Assembly (NCBI GenBank): GCA_021396245.1
Contig: WNYE01000065.1
Location: 124,001 to 188,000, forward strand
Reading direction: 5' to 3'
DNA: 64,000 nucleotides
Source: Sporothrix humicola
Lineage: Eukaryota; Ascomycota; Sordariomycetes; Ophiostomatales; Ophiostomataceae
Both the position numbers and the translations under genes were made by a program. Positions 42,471-53,600 of the stretch are shown one piece after another; position 1 is the first letter of the stretch, and each line of letters opens with the position of its first letter. The notes beneath the pieces are model-generated. The model did not search any database. It saw nothing but the letters and a program-made list of their open reading frames with translations, and was not told where the DNA came from.

Positions 42471-43018
42471 GTTGCGTTTGTCGTATTGGTTCATAGCCTG
42501 GCTGTGTTGTCATCGCAGACCGGAAATTTAACGCTGACCCTGGCCTTCATCACACATTTGTAGGATTATTTGACGGGCCCAATGTTGTGTCTCTGTTATT
42601 TTATTTCTTTATTTCTTTTTTCCAATCTCTTCGTTGATAGCTCGGATAACATTGTTTACAGTTTTGGGTACATTTCTCAATTAGCCGACTTAAGTAGCCG
42701 ACTTCTTTCGACTTCGAGATGGCCCGGCATACTACCCCGAACCGGAACCCACCTTGCTTTGTAATTAATTGCAGCCGAATATGAGAATATGACACTGTAT
42801 ACGCCGATTGTATGTCGAAATAGTTCATGTTCGTGCATTTGCGGTTCATCGCCGTTGATGAAGATGCTCCGACAAATAATTTAGCAGAACGATTTGAGTG
42901 CATGTTTATTGCCATGCAGGATGCACCGTATTAAAGCCTTGTAGTCTGTCGTAGTAAACGTTTAATATGACGAAGATCTGTGCCCAAGACCTCCGGGCTG
43001 AATCGACCGAAACTCGCC
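42471..43018. other. Divergent intergenic spacer
   Basis: No gene seen. A T-rich stretch lies at 42590-42625. It serves as promoter region for both the ALDH remnant and the mitochondrial carrier. Confidence 0.5.
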
Positions 43019-44150
43019 ATGAAAGTCGATGCTGTGGTCTACCCACGGGGAGAGATATCTGAACCAGCCGTCTCTCAACGACACGTCAACTACCCAATAT
43101 GGCTCGGCGGGTCAGCATCGTGCCTGGCTGTCTTCCTGACACATCCATTGGACTTGAGTACGGTCCCTTACAACCACTGCTAGGAAGGTTTGTGTGTTAT
43201 TGTAATTTGCTAACTACGGCATAGCCAAGGTCCGGATGCAGGCAACGCAACACTTTGTCCCAAAACCCGGAGCGGTGGATGTCGTCCGGAGTGTTATTGT
43301 AACTGATGGCCTGCGCGGATTGTATGCGGGTGTAAGTGTTATTCAGGCACGACTTTGCGTATCGTTTCCGTAAATAACTCCATACCGCGGCTAACAACTT
43401 GACAGTTGACCGGCGGCATAGCAAGACAAGGTGAGATGCGGCATTCATAATCATGCCAAGATACAGCGTACAGAAGCTAAAAAAAGATCATGATATGCGT
43501 CAGTCATGTACGGCACAACTCGGTTTGCAATATACGACTCGATCAAGGACCGTCTTGGCCCAAACCCGGCCCCGATATCGCTCATTCTGGCGGCGGGCGT
43601 GTCCGGCTTCTTGGGCGGCATCGTCGGCTCGCCAGCCGACATTGCCACCGTCCGCATCCAGAGCGACACGACCCTTCCGCTGCATCTCCGCCGCAACTAC
43701 GGAAACGTCTTGTCCGCCTGGCGCCGGTTTGTGGGAGAAAACGAAAACGGCGTGGGCGCGCTATTCCGCAGCGTCTGGGTCAACGCCGGCCGCGCCACGA
43801 TCACGACCACCTGTCAGCTCAGCTCGTACGACAACTTTAAACGGGTGTTGGTCGACTCGGCTGGTTTCCACGACGACTTTGCGACGCATGTGCTCTCATC
43901 GCTGTCGGCCGGGTTGGTGGCCACGACGTGCTGCAACCCGGTGGACGTGCTCCGCACGCAAATTATGAACGCCAAAGAACCGAAGCCGCTGGGCACGATG
44001 ATCCGGGCCAACTTTAACGACCATGGCATGCGGTGGATGATGCGCGGCTGGGTGCCGAGTTTTGCCCGGCTGGGGCCGCAGACAATCGCCACGTTTCTGA
44101 TTCTGGAGCAGCTGCGGAAGCTGTACCGCGTGCTGCACGCTGGCGAGTGA
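43019..44150 (+). CDS. Mitochondrial carrier, dicarboxylate-carrier (DIC) type
   Basis: Exons 43019-43157, 43225-43331, 43406-43430 (25 nt) and 43504-44150 (305 residues). Three repeats each have the carrier signature: HPLDLTKVRMQ (spanning the first intron), SPADIATVRIQ and NPVDVLRTQIM. Six membrane helices are expected in the inner mitochondrial membrane. Sequence features (LYAGLTGGIARQ then TTRFAIYD) are those of dicarboxylate carriers exchanging malate/succinate for phosphate. The ATG at 43019 gives a short N-tail of about 25 residues with no presequence, as usual. All introns are small with consensus ends. Substrate assignment is by similarity only. Confidence 0.87.
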
Positions 44151-45042
44151 GAGAGTGTGTGGAGTTTTGTACAGTGGTCCATGCTTTGTTTTAAATGTAC
44201 CAAAAAATCTGAATACGTTTTTGTCGTTTTATTCTACCGTGTCTTACTTTGAAAGGCTCTTAAAGTTTTCTCAGCTGTGGGTATGAGCATATTTTTTTAC
44301 GTATTTTTAATCAGACAACTGTCTTCGAATTTCTTTTTTTTTTTTTTTTTAAAAAAAAGAAAGAAAAACAACAACAGAGGAATCTGATGAAATGAAGTGA
44401 ATTGAAGAAACACTGTATACATCGTCTATAAAGCGCTGATACTATCTATCTTATGCCCTTGAAAGTGTGCTCGCAATTATATGTATAGGTGGAGGACAAA
44501 AAAGAATCATCTATCTGAAATGAACAGGAAGAAAAGTAGAGCCAAATCAAGAAAGCTACATGATGTCGATTTGCACGACACGCAGGAGCCCGTGGGGAGC
44601 AAACACGAGTAGAGGAGGCAAAGGGGACTGCAATGTTCTGAAATGGACTTCTTTTTTTTCTTCTTTTAGAGAGGGGATCTACTGTACCAACGCATAGGAT
44701 AAAGATACTGGCGCCATAAAGATACACGGTACATTACATACGTTTTCAAAAAATAAAAAAAATAAAAAAAATAAACATTCAAGTAAATATAAAACATACA
44801 ACATGCTCCGTATCGATAATCGTAACGTTAATATAAAATGTTCATTTTTTATTAAAATAGTTACTTTAATATGCCTTTATTTATCACGAACAACCACGCC
44901 CATAGCATGCATACTCGTGGAATTGTAGAGTAACGTGCAACGCTTCTGAAACGGTAGCTACCGATGGTTTTCGATCGATGGTTTTCGATAAAGGCTCATG
45001 GCAACACTAGAGGACTGACTTAAATCAAGTGTCTTTCCTTAT
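44151..45042. other. AT-rich spacer with a segment duplicated at 48.3 kb
   Basis: No gene seen. A T/A-rich hairpin-like run lies at 44334-44360. The segment 44690-44806 matches 48294-48389. A 14-bp tandem repeat, GATGGTTTTCGATC then GATGGTTTTCGATA, lies at about 44962-44989. Confidence 0.55.
44690..44806. repeat. Dispersed repeat copy A (3' flank of FunK1 kinase)
   Basis: Shares GCATAGGATAAAGATACTGGCG-like and CATTCAAGTAAATATAAAA blocks, in the same order and orientation, with 48294-48389, with extra A-rich bases in the middle. Both copies lie 3' of a minus-strand kinase gene. Confidence 0.6.
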
Positions 45043-45802
45043 CTAACCCCGAGCATCGATAGCATATTCAAACAAACGAATCATATCATTATACAACCCG
45101 TCGATGGCTTCAGGCACACTGTCAGTGCCACTCCACAGTGCCGGAACGCGGACTGGAAATAAAAGCTGATGCATGTCTTGGGCAACGGGCTTTAGAGCCG
45201 CAAATTCAGAAGGAAATTCCTCCAAGATGCTCTGGAAGCCTGGCTGTGTCATGTCTTGGGATTTCCGTGATGCAAGCTCATCCCAGCTACCATCGCTCCA
45301 GCTCCGAAGCCTGCTCGTTGCCGGGGGCTCTCCTGTTCGATTTGCAATGACCGTCCAAAGAAATACATAGAGGAAGGCCTCGAGGTCGTGTCGGTAGGTA
45401 TGTGCTTCCTGTTGCAAGACCCCAATTGCCATGAAAGGCCGGGTACCAATAATTTCGTATTCGTCCGACTGGCCTTCCGCGAGATAAATGGCAGAATCAA
45501 GGTCGATCAAAATTCCCGCTGGCTGCTGCTGCTGCTCTTCGTCCTTGGCATCCAGGATAATAATGTTGCCGAATGACACATCCTGGTGAAGAATGCGAGC
45601 ATCGCAAAGGAGGGACTGGTGACACTTGATCGCATCGCGAAACACACGCAGCAACTCCAATTGAGATCGGAAGGTGTTGAGCGGTCTGCCAATGGGGGAC
45701 ACGACAATACAGCTGAGGATGTGGTTTTGGAAGGAAAAATTGCCGCTTTCTTCGGTGTAGTCGTCGAACCCGTCGTTGAGCACCGCCATTTCATTCTTAT
45801 CC

Positions 45803-45836
<34 letters not shown>

Positions 45837-47025
45837 CGTCGTCCTCGTCGTCCTCGTCCTGGGCTTGCCTCGGAGCAGTAGCGAATCTTTTCTGAGAACC
45901 CCAGCGAAGCCCAGCACGGAGATCTGCCGTGCTTTCAAATTCTTTGTAGTAGTCTACCGACACTGCACCCCAAGCGCCTGCATTTTTGGCGGCCCGGAGA
46001 AGTTCGTCTTCGGGACGATCTCTTGCCCAGCGCCATTTGATCTTGAGTAGGCAATCCCAATGTCGGTTGGAGGAGCCGTGCCTTTTGGCACGGTAGCAAG
46101 TGGTCCCGCTGCCAACGATGCCGTCTCTCAGCGCCACTGGCCGTTGATCTAAGAGCAGTTTGCCGAAAGACCGGTCAAGGGTGATGCTGCAAGAGTCGCC
46201 GTGATCTGCCGCCAGGTCTGTACCAACGATGTGAAGGTGACCTCTGCCGAGCTCCTCGTCAGTCATCCGTTGGTAGCTGAGTAGCACAGAAAGCACCTGC
46301 CGAAAGTCGGTTCGTACATCGAGCATGTCGCTGCAATACGGGCCAGAGCGGTCGAAGGCCCAGAATTCGAGCAGGGATCCGCGAACATAGAACCCATGCA
46401 AAAACAGCCTTGTTGGTTGGCTCGCAAAGACTTGGCTGGCCAACTGACACAGTTCCAGTAGTCCGTCTTGGTAGCTGCTGATGCTGCGGCCGCCATGTTC
46501 GTAGAACTGGCCCACCACCTGGACCTGGTCCCATCTCGGTTGCAGAGCAGCCTTCTGCGGTTGCCCTTGTTCTTCCGGCAATGTTGGTGTTATGTCTAAA
46601 AGCAGTCGAGCACTGCTTCTGCCGGACTTTTCTTGTTGTGATATAGTGTACTCGCTGGCGGCTATGGTCCACGCACCACGAGCACCATCGCGCTCTTGGG
46701 ACATGTACTGCGCAAACCAGGTTAAGAATCGGTCCGGTGGAGGGGCGTCCTGCGGCATGTTGCAGTGACCAAGCCTACGCCCTGAAGGTGACTGAATGTC
46801 GAGCACTCCATCGTGGTGGGTATACTGCATGTGCCCAAAGAACTTATCGATGAATCTCGGCATAGGGCCATGCAGTCGGCCGTCTATGTTGTCAAGCAGG
46901 TCTTGCGCGTCGCTCGTCATGGCCAAAGCAGTCATCGCAGGCGACAGCGGACTGTCCGACGAAAAAGGTTGATAGCGAAGTAAGGATGCCTGAAGTTTGT
47001 CAAGGAGAAGTTGCGCGGCGTTCAA
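45043..47025 (-). CDS. FunK1-type fungal protein kinase
   Basis: About 660 codons. The C-terminal half is a FunK1 kinase: ILHQDVSFGNIII is the catalytic loop, GILIDLDSA the metal loop, then GTRPFMAIGVL and HTYRHDLEAFLYVFLW, all diagnostic of this Agaricomycete/Pezizomycotina family. A (GTT)n run encodes ten consecutive Asn residues beside an Asp/Glu tract. The N-terminal about 250 residues are the usual family-specific region. The frame opens at 47025 without an ATG, just after a CTAG acceptor-like site, so a short 5' exon is probably missing from this call; the first internal ATG would give a slightly shorter protein. Biological role of the family is unknown. Confidence 0.8.
45798..45840. 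repeat. Coding (GTT)n microsatellite (poly-Asn)
   Basis: Ten or more GTT units on the + strand encode poly-Asn in the FunK1 gene, followed by GTC/CTC units for Asp/Glu. A frame-preserving trinucleotide repeat. Confidence 0.85.
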
Positions 47026-47872
47026 CCGCCTAGATGAGAAGATGTGACGTGGGGAGAAAACAGTGAATGAATGATAGGGCAGGCATGCAAGTCAGACGGA
47101 TTTATTTTGTGGGGGTTGGGGGTGTGCGAATTATGGGACCCAACATTCCGCACTGTCGTGGATTTTAAAACTGCGAATACATCATGCCCACGATTTACCC
47201 GCCAGCTCTAGACGAATTTCTCGGCCTACGCCGTAAGATCCGCATTGATGGTATTTTTGGGTCATCAGTAGAGCCTGTGTAGCTCTTAGACGCAATGCGA
47301 TCCAGGTCCTGCACACAGAAGTTTCGACGGAGGCTTACTTCTGTGGTTACTTGGTTGGGTTGGCAGCAGTTCCCCTACAGATGCCCTCTCATCACATTTG
47401 GCTTGTTCTTCTGATAGGTGTCAATCCGTGGCATTTTGGCAGCTGAAACTCGCAACAGTAGCTTCGACCAACCAACGGCACCATCTGCTATCTCCTTCGC
47501 AAATTGATTTCTAACGAATTCGGCTACAGCGGCTACCATGCAAATGTGGATAAGTGGCAGTTCCAAAATTTGATAGAAGAATAACTACCAGGAACGGGGA
47601 GTGGATGGACCATGGGGAACAGGCGGCTAACTTTCGGGGGATCATCCGCCTCCACTTGCCCCTCTGATGCCGTCGAGGCAGTGTTTGTTTCCTGGATGCT
47701 GCGTTGTTTCCCGTAGAAGGTGATGGTGAGTCCTGTGATTATTCCTAAACGTTATAATTATATAAATTTCATCCGTCTTCAGCTGTCTAGTCCAATCACA
47801 CAACTTTGTTCCCTTTTTTCTTAGTTCTACACCTGTTCTCTCTGCACTAAACTCCCAACCATTTCTACCACA
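47026..47872. other. Spacer upstream of the FunK1 gene
   Basis: No firm gene. A 63-codon frame on the - strand at 47375-47566 (with VAAVAEFVRNQFAKEIADG) has some protein-like composition and might be a lost or upstream exon, but I cannot join it to anything. Confidence 0.4.
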
Positions 47873-48176
47873 ATGGGCCATCTCAAAGACACGTTTGTGC
47901 CTTCCAGCACCTACAATAGCCTTCCTCTGATCAGTGAGGTTGCTGGGGCGCCATAGGATTACTCCACGACATTCGCGAGCTTCTGAGCAAGCACAATGTC
48001 CCCAATGGTGTCATTGTTCGCCTGATTTACAAGCACTTCGACACCACCGACGGCGGGGTTATGCTCTTTGACAAGATCCCCGTTCCTGGACAAACGCCAA
48101 AGTCCAAATCATGAAGCCCGTCATGTCCACCGACAAAAGGCACCTACGTGGGATTCACTACTTTCGTAGAGAATGA
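47873..48176 (+). pseudogene. Decayed small conserved fungal gene
   Basis: From ATG at 47873 the frame reads MGHLKDTFVPSSTYNSLPL and then stops. A second frame carries LLHDIRELLSKHNVPNGVIV and KHFDTTDGGVM, and a third carries VQIMKPVMSTDKRHLRGIHYF. Read together they form one protein-like series, so at least two frameshifts have hit a gene of about 95 codons. The pattern (LH.IR..L..HN.PNGVIVRL.HKHFDT.DGE) recalls a small uncharacterised ascomycete family; not searched. A GA-rich microsatellite follows at about 48207-48252. Confidence 0.6.
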
Positions 48177-48206
48177 GACGAGTGCGAAGACGAAGAGAAC
48201 GTAGGT

Positions 48207-48252
48207 TGAGGAGAGAAGAGAAGAGAGAGAGAGAGAGAAAAGAAGAGAAGGC
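48207..48252. repeat. GA-rich microsatellite
   Basis: GAGA/GAAGA-type simple repeat directly after the decayed gene. Confidence 0.7.
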
Positions 48253-48293
48253 AAAAATTATGCAAGAGGGCAGACTGACGAGAATAAGTAACA

Positions 48294-48389
48294 ACACATA
48301 AGATAAAGATACCGGCGATGTAACGATACTGTACATCCGTGTTTATTTTAAAAATCTACATTCAAGTAAGTATAAAAAGACGCAACATG
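48294..48389. repeat. Dispersed repeat copy B (3' flank of second kinase)
   Basis: Homologous to 44690-44806 in the same orientation; see copy A. It ends 106 bp from the stop codon of the kinase at 48496. Confidence 0.6.
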
Positions 48390-48495
48390 GCAGCTATTGT
48401 AAATGAAGTGGCAGAAAGGCCAATAAATCTATATCGATATGGATATTGAGTAAGTGCACAAGGATTCCATGATAATACAGCACCGTTCAAGCTAT

Positions 48496-50112
48496 CTACA
48501 GGCGGGCCATTTGGCCGCAAACCATGTCAATGTCGAGACGCGTGGATGGATCAAGGTCTAGCATGCCATCCGCTACGATGTGCAGCATTCGCTCCTCCCT
48601 TTCCCGGGGCCGGACCTGCTTCTGCGTCTTCTGCAGCTTCTGCTCCAGCCCATGGTGCACGACGATATGGCGCAGGGCCTTTTTAAAATGCCCAGCCTCT
48701 TGTGCAATGTTGCATGCGCGTAGGTCGCACATGTAGCTCTCCTGGAGAGCGTTGGCGGCCTGGTAGCCACCGCTCGCCACGCACAGCATGTATGAGAAGC
48801 AGCAGCCCAGCTGCCAAATGTCCGACTTGAGCGAGCTCTCCTGGTGGTTGAGCTGTTCGAGCGACAGGAACTCGTACGTGCTGTTTGTGAACCGCGTGGC
48901 GGCGCCGGCCCGAAACACCTTACTGACGCCAAAGTCGGTGATCAGCGGCGTTATTTTCTGTGCATCAGCCGCATGCTGCAGCAGGATGTTGTTGGGCTTG
49001 AGGTCCTTATGCTTGAGCGACATGCGGTGTAGATAGGCGAGTCCGTCGGCGAGCTCGGCCATGACGCGCTGGCAGCAGTCGAGCGTGCTCTCTGTGCCGG
49101 CTTCAAACCAGGGGAATTTGTCGTGCCGAAGGCGGTCCGGAATCTGAATCAGATCGTCCAGGGTCGTCGGCACCCAGGGCGCCATGACGACATATAGCAT
49201 GTCGGGCAACGTGGCCACCTCGTAGGCCTCGACCAGCTTGACAATATTTCGGTGCATGCAGAGTTCCAGGACGCCAATCTCGCGCAGAATATCCCGCCTC
49301 TTTCTGTTGTTCCACGACACATTGCGGAACACCTTGACGGCGCATGCAACTCCATCTCCCGTTTTGTTCACAGTCTTGTGGACAGTGCCAAAGCTCCCTG
49401 ACCGAGGATCCACCCATCGGTCGATTGTGTAGGGTACGTCGTCTTCTCTGGGGTACATGCGGACATACCGTGGGTTCAGTTGGCTCAAAGTTTTGTCGGC
49501 CCATCTGTTGATCGATTGTTAGTTAGACAGGGGGCCGGAGAGACAGAGGAACATAATTAGACGGCCGTAATCGAAAAGGAAGTGGTGAAAACGGGAGAAC
49601 GGAAGGGGAAAGTACTCTTGAGTTTCTGGGCACATCTTATCTGGAAGGACAACATGTTTGCACAAGCCCGACAGCAGCTGACTGTACTTGATTTTCATGT
49701 GCGGAGGGTCGTCGCCATCAGCACCCACCGGCGTGTTGTCCAGCAAGAAGACAGACGCAAAAATGGCATCCAATTCTTCGTCCTCGACGCCAGTGGTATT
49801 TTGTTTGTTCCGCCGAGCAAAGTCTAGAATGGACACGGCTCGAATGATCTGCTCCCTGACCGAGCCCATGCGCTCCGTGATGTCGATGGACGGTTGGAGT
49901 AGCAGCGTGTTTTCCTCGTCCGTCTGTCCAAAACAAAGGGAAGGTAGCATGCCAGCCAGCGCCTTGCCCTCTACCCGAAGATTCATGACTTCCTGTTGAG
50001 CCAGCCTTGCGATGGGCGAGTCGCGAGATTTGCAAACATGGCCCTCCAGACGGTGGCAGAGACTCGTTATCATTTGTGCGAGGGAGCCGAGTTGATACAG
50101 GGCGCTGTCCAT
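48496..50112 (-). CDS. Protein kinase with unknown helical N-terminal domain
   Basis: Two exons in transcript order: 50112-49616 and 49504-48496 (501 residues). Residues 1 to about 165 form a helical domain of unknown family (LYQLGSLAQMITSLCHRLEGHV; ERMGSVREQIIRAVSILDFARR), reminiscent in style of the N-terminal helical domains of fungal NLR-like or HeLo-like proteins but not assignable. The kinase domain follows: SGSFGTVHKTV glycine loop, ACAVKVF lysine, LKHKDLKPNNILL with Lys replacing the usual Arg of HRD, TDFGVSK, then LSLEQL in place of APE and SDIWQLGCC. Catalytic Asp and DFG are intact, so it may be active. The intron has a GTACTT donor. Confidence 0.75.
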
Positions 50113-50684
50113 GATGAAAGAAAATGGTTGGCTGTCGGGGTTGTGTGGAGTAGCGCAGCTTCGTTAGTGCCACTTCGGGACCGGACGATGGTCGTGGAAC
50201 GCTTGAATTGAATTGGGGCTCGGACTTGTCGGTTGGTTATTGATCCACGACAATGGGTTCAATGTGCATATTTAAATTTATTTTCGAATGTGTCATGGCT
50301 TGCGGTCATCTTTAAGGCAGAGCCCCTGAACTTCTGCCAGGGCTCACCGCTATTGCAGAATCTTCGAGTCACTGACCAAAACGGTCCAAGCCACACGAAT
50401 TTTGGCCCCCAAATCTCGACAGGATCATAACATCCATGTCAATGACATTGGCGCTCAAGCGGCCAACAACACAAAGATGGTTGAAGCAATAACCCATTGC
50501 GTGAAATAAAATAAAAAAATTTGGCCTGGGTATGTTTGTCTAATGTTTCTGAAGAAAGTCTAATCTATCATGTTAAAATCAATCCTGGCCAAGCCCTGTT
50601 CCTCTGTGCCGGTCAGGCCCCAGGACATTGTTCACCTAATGACACAGCGAGCCCTGCCAAGAAGCCCATTGCCGAAAAATCCAA
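50113..50684. other. Intergenic spacer
   Basis: No gene seen; promoter of the kinase on the left and 3' flank of the ENA ATPase on the right. Confidence 0.5.
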
Positions 50685-53600
50685 CTAAGCTGCAGACTGC
50701 GACTCTAGACTGGCATCGAGTCTCGTGCCTCTCTCCTTGCGTCTAAAGTACACCCGCTTTGCCCACTTCCAGGACTCGGTGCCGACCATAAAGACAATGA
50801 CAGCGATGAACACGACGGCCCATTCCCAGGAGATGCCGGTGTGCAGAAAGACGACATGGTTGAGGCCGGGGATGTAGATGATGGGGAACACTGTAAAGAA
50901 GACGGCGACGACGGCAAAGAAGAGGAAATGGTTGCCCCAGAGGTGGGCAGCCCAGGTCTTGAAGCCCTTGGGCATGGAGAACAGGGACTCGCGAAAGTCG
51001 ATGAGTTCCCAGGCAAACAACAGGAAAATCCAGGTCATGGTGGTGAAGCAGGTGGCGCGGGCGCGGAAGACGGCGTCGCACGAGGCAGAGTAGTCGTTGT
51101 TGCAGTCGACGCCGAGGTTGCCATCGTCGAAGCCGAAAAGGACGACGACAAACGAGCCCAAGACACAGGCGGCCATGAGCAAACCATTGACAACCATGTC
51201 GACAAGCAGCTCGGGGGAAAAAACACCGTACTTCAAATTCTGGGGCGGTCTGGTCAGAATGTTGGGGACGGCCTTTTCAAAACCTAGACCCGTCTCGCAG
51301 AACGAGCCGGTGCCCATCAGCATCCACAGCACCTCGACGGGCGACAAGACGAAAACAGACGTGTCCGTGGAGTCCTTGAAGACGAGGCCGACCAACAGGG
51401 CGATAACAAAGCCGACGTTGGCCGCCAGGACGTGCAGAATAAATTTCTGGATGTTGTCAAAGATGCGCCGGCCCTCCTCGATGGCGTTGAGAATGGAGGC
51501 AAAATTGTCGTCGGTCAGCACAATGTCCGACGCATCCTTGGCTACGTCGCTGCCACTGCCCATGGCGATGCCAATGTCGGCATACCGCAGACTGGGGCTG
51601 TCGTTGACGCCGTCGCCCGTCATGGCCACGTACCGGCCGCGCCGGTGCAGCGCCTCGATCATGCGGACCTTGGTGGAGGGGGCACAGCGGGCGAGGACGA
51701 GGGGCAGTTCTTTGAGGGCGTCAATCTCGTCGTTGGTGAGTCGGTCAAACTCGTGGGCGGCCATGACGATGGTGCGTGCTGTGTCTGCCGATAGCATCCG
51801 CATCTTTTCGGGCGGCGGCATGATACCCACTTCGGCGGCAATGGCCCGTGCCGTGTCAGGGTGATCGCCCGTGAGCATGTGCACCGTGATACCGGCGCCG
51901 TGGCACATGCGGACACTCTCCTTCGATTCGGGCCGTGGTGGGTCGTAGATGCCGATGAGACCGCGGAAAACAAGGCCGGTTTCAAAATCTTCACGGGGCC
52001 GGGAGTTGCCGTCGGAGAAGTCACTTTCTGAAACGGGTTCGACGAGCTGTCTGTCGGCAAAGGCAAGGACACGAAGGCCCTGGCTGGCCAAAGACTCCAT
52101 GTTGGCGAGAATGTCGGTGCGGGTATCGTCCGTCAAGGGAACTGTGGTCTCCCCAGACGTGATAGTGTCGCAGCTGCCGAGGACACGCTCGACAGCGCCC
52201 TTTGTGAAAACCAATGTCGTTCTCGAAAAAACGTTCTCGCAAATGACCGACATTTTCTTGACGTCCGAGTCGAAGGGAAACTCGGCGATCTGCCGCCACT
52301 GGGCAGAATGTCCCTGAGTCATGTCCTTCCGGTTCCAGCCAAAACGGGCGGCAAACACGGCCACGGCCACTTCAGTTGGTGCACCAAGGCCGATCCAAGC
52401 ACCGGGCTCTGTCGACGACTCGTCGTTCTGGTGCAACGAGGCAAGGTTGGCCAGAGATCCAATGTTGAGGTAGCACTCGAGGGCGGGTATCTGGGCTGGC
52501 TCGTTGGTGGCATCGACTGTGCATGACGTCTTTTCTTCATCGGTGTTCCTTGGCCCTGACTCATTGAAGAAGACATCCCCCGCCGACGGGTTGTAGACGT
52601 CGTTGGAGGTGTCGACGGTGTACGTTCCATGACTCGGCAGCCAGGCCTTGCGGACGACCATGCGGCCCTGCGTGATGGTGCCCGTCTTGTCCGAGCAGAT
52701 GTCCGTGACGCCGCCCAGTGCTTCTAGACTCTGAAGATTGCGTACAATGACGTGTCTCTCCAGCATCTTTTTCGTGCCAGCGGCGATCGTCACAGTGAGG
52801 ACCAGCAGTAAAGAGACGGGAATGGTGCCCACAGCGGTCGTGACAGCATAGATGATGACGTCCCGCCGAGAGTCAAATTTGTTGGCGCCCAGGACAATAA
52901 TGACACAGACAATGGCAAACGCAAAGAGCCACAGGAACAGCGCAGATAGCTTCTTCTGGAGAGGCGTGCCCACGGTCAGACCAAAGAACTCGCCCAGGCC
53001 GTCAACGACCGCGTAGTACCACTTGAGGAGGAGACGCGCGACGGGGCCATGCTTCTTGTCACCAGCAGTCTTTTGCTTTGACTTGCCGTTGAGGGCACCG
53101 GCAATGCTTCCAATCTCGGTGAACATGCCCGTGGCAAAGACGACGCCCCGGCCGCGGCCTTTGGTCACAATGGTCGAGCTATACACCACGTTGAGCCGGT
53201 CGCCCGGCCCTGTCTCGTCGTCAAAGGTGGCCTTGGGCAGCTTGGAGACCGGCACCGACTCGCCCGTCAGCGCCGACTCGTCCATCTCCAGGTTGACCGC
53301 CTCAATCAGCCGAATGTCCGCCGGGATCGAGTCGCCCATGCCAATGTCCACAATGTCACCGGGCACCACATCCGACGTCTGGATTGTGACTGTCTTGCCG
53401 TCACGGACGACGTTGCACTTGGGCGCGCCCAGATTCCGGAGTGAATCAATCGTGCGCTCCGCCTGCAGGCTTTGGAAGAAGCCAATGCCAATGTTGAGCG
53501 CAATAATACCTCCCAGAATGCCGCCCTCGATCCACGCCTTGATGCCGAAACTCGCGGCGAGGGCGAGGAGCAGCACGAGGGTCATGGCGTTCAGGATCTG

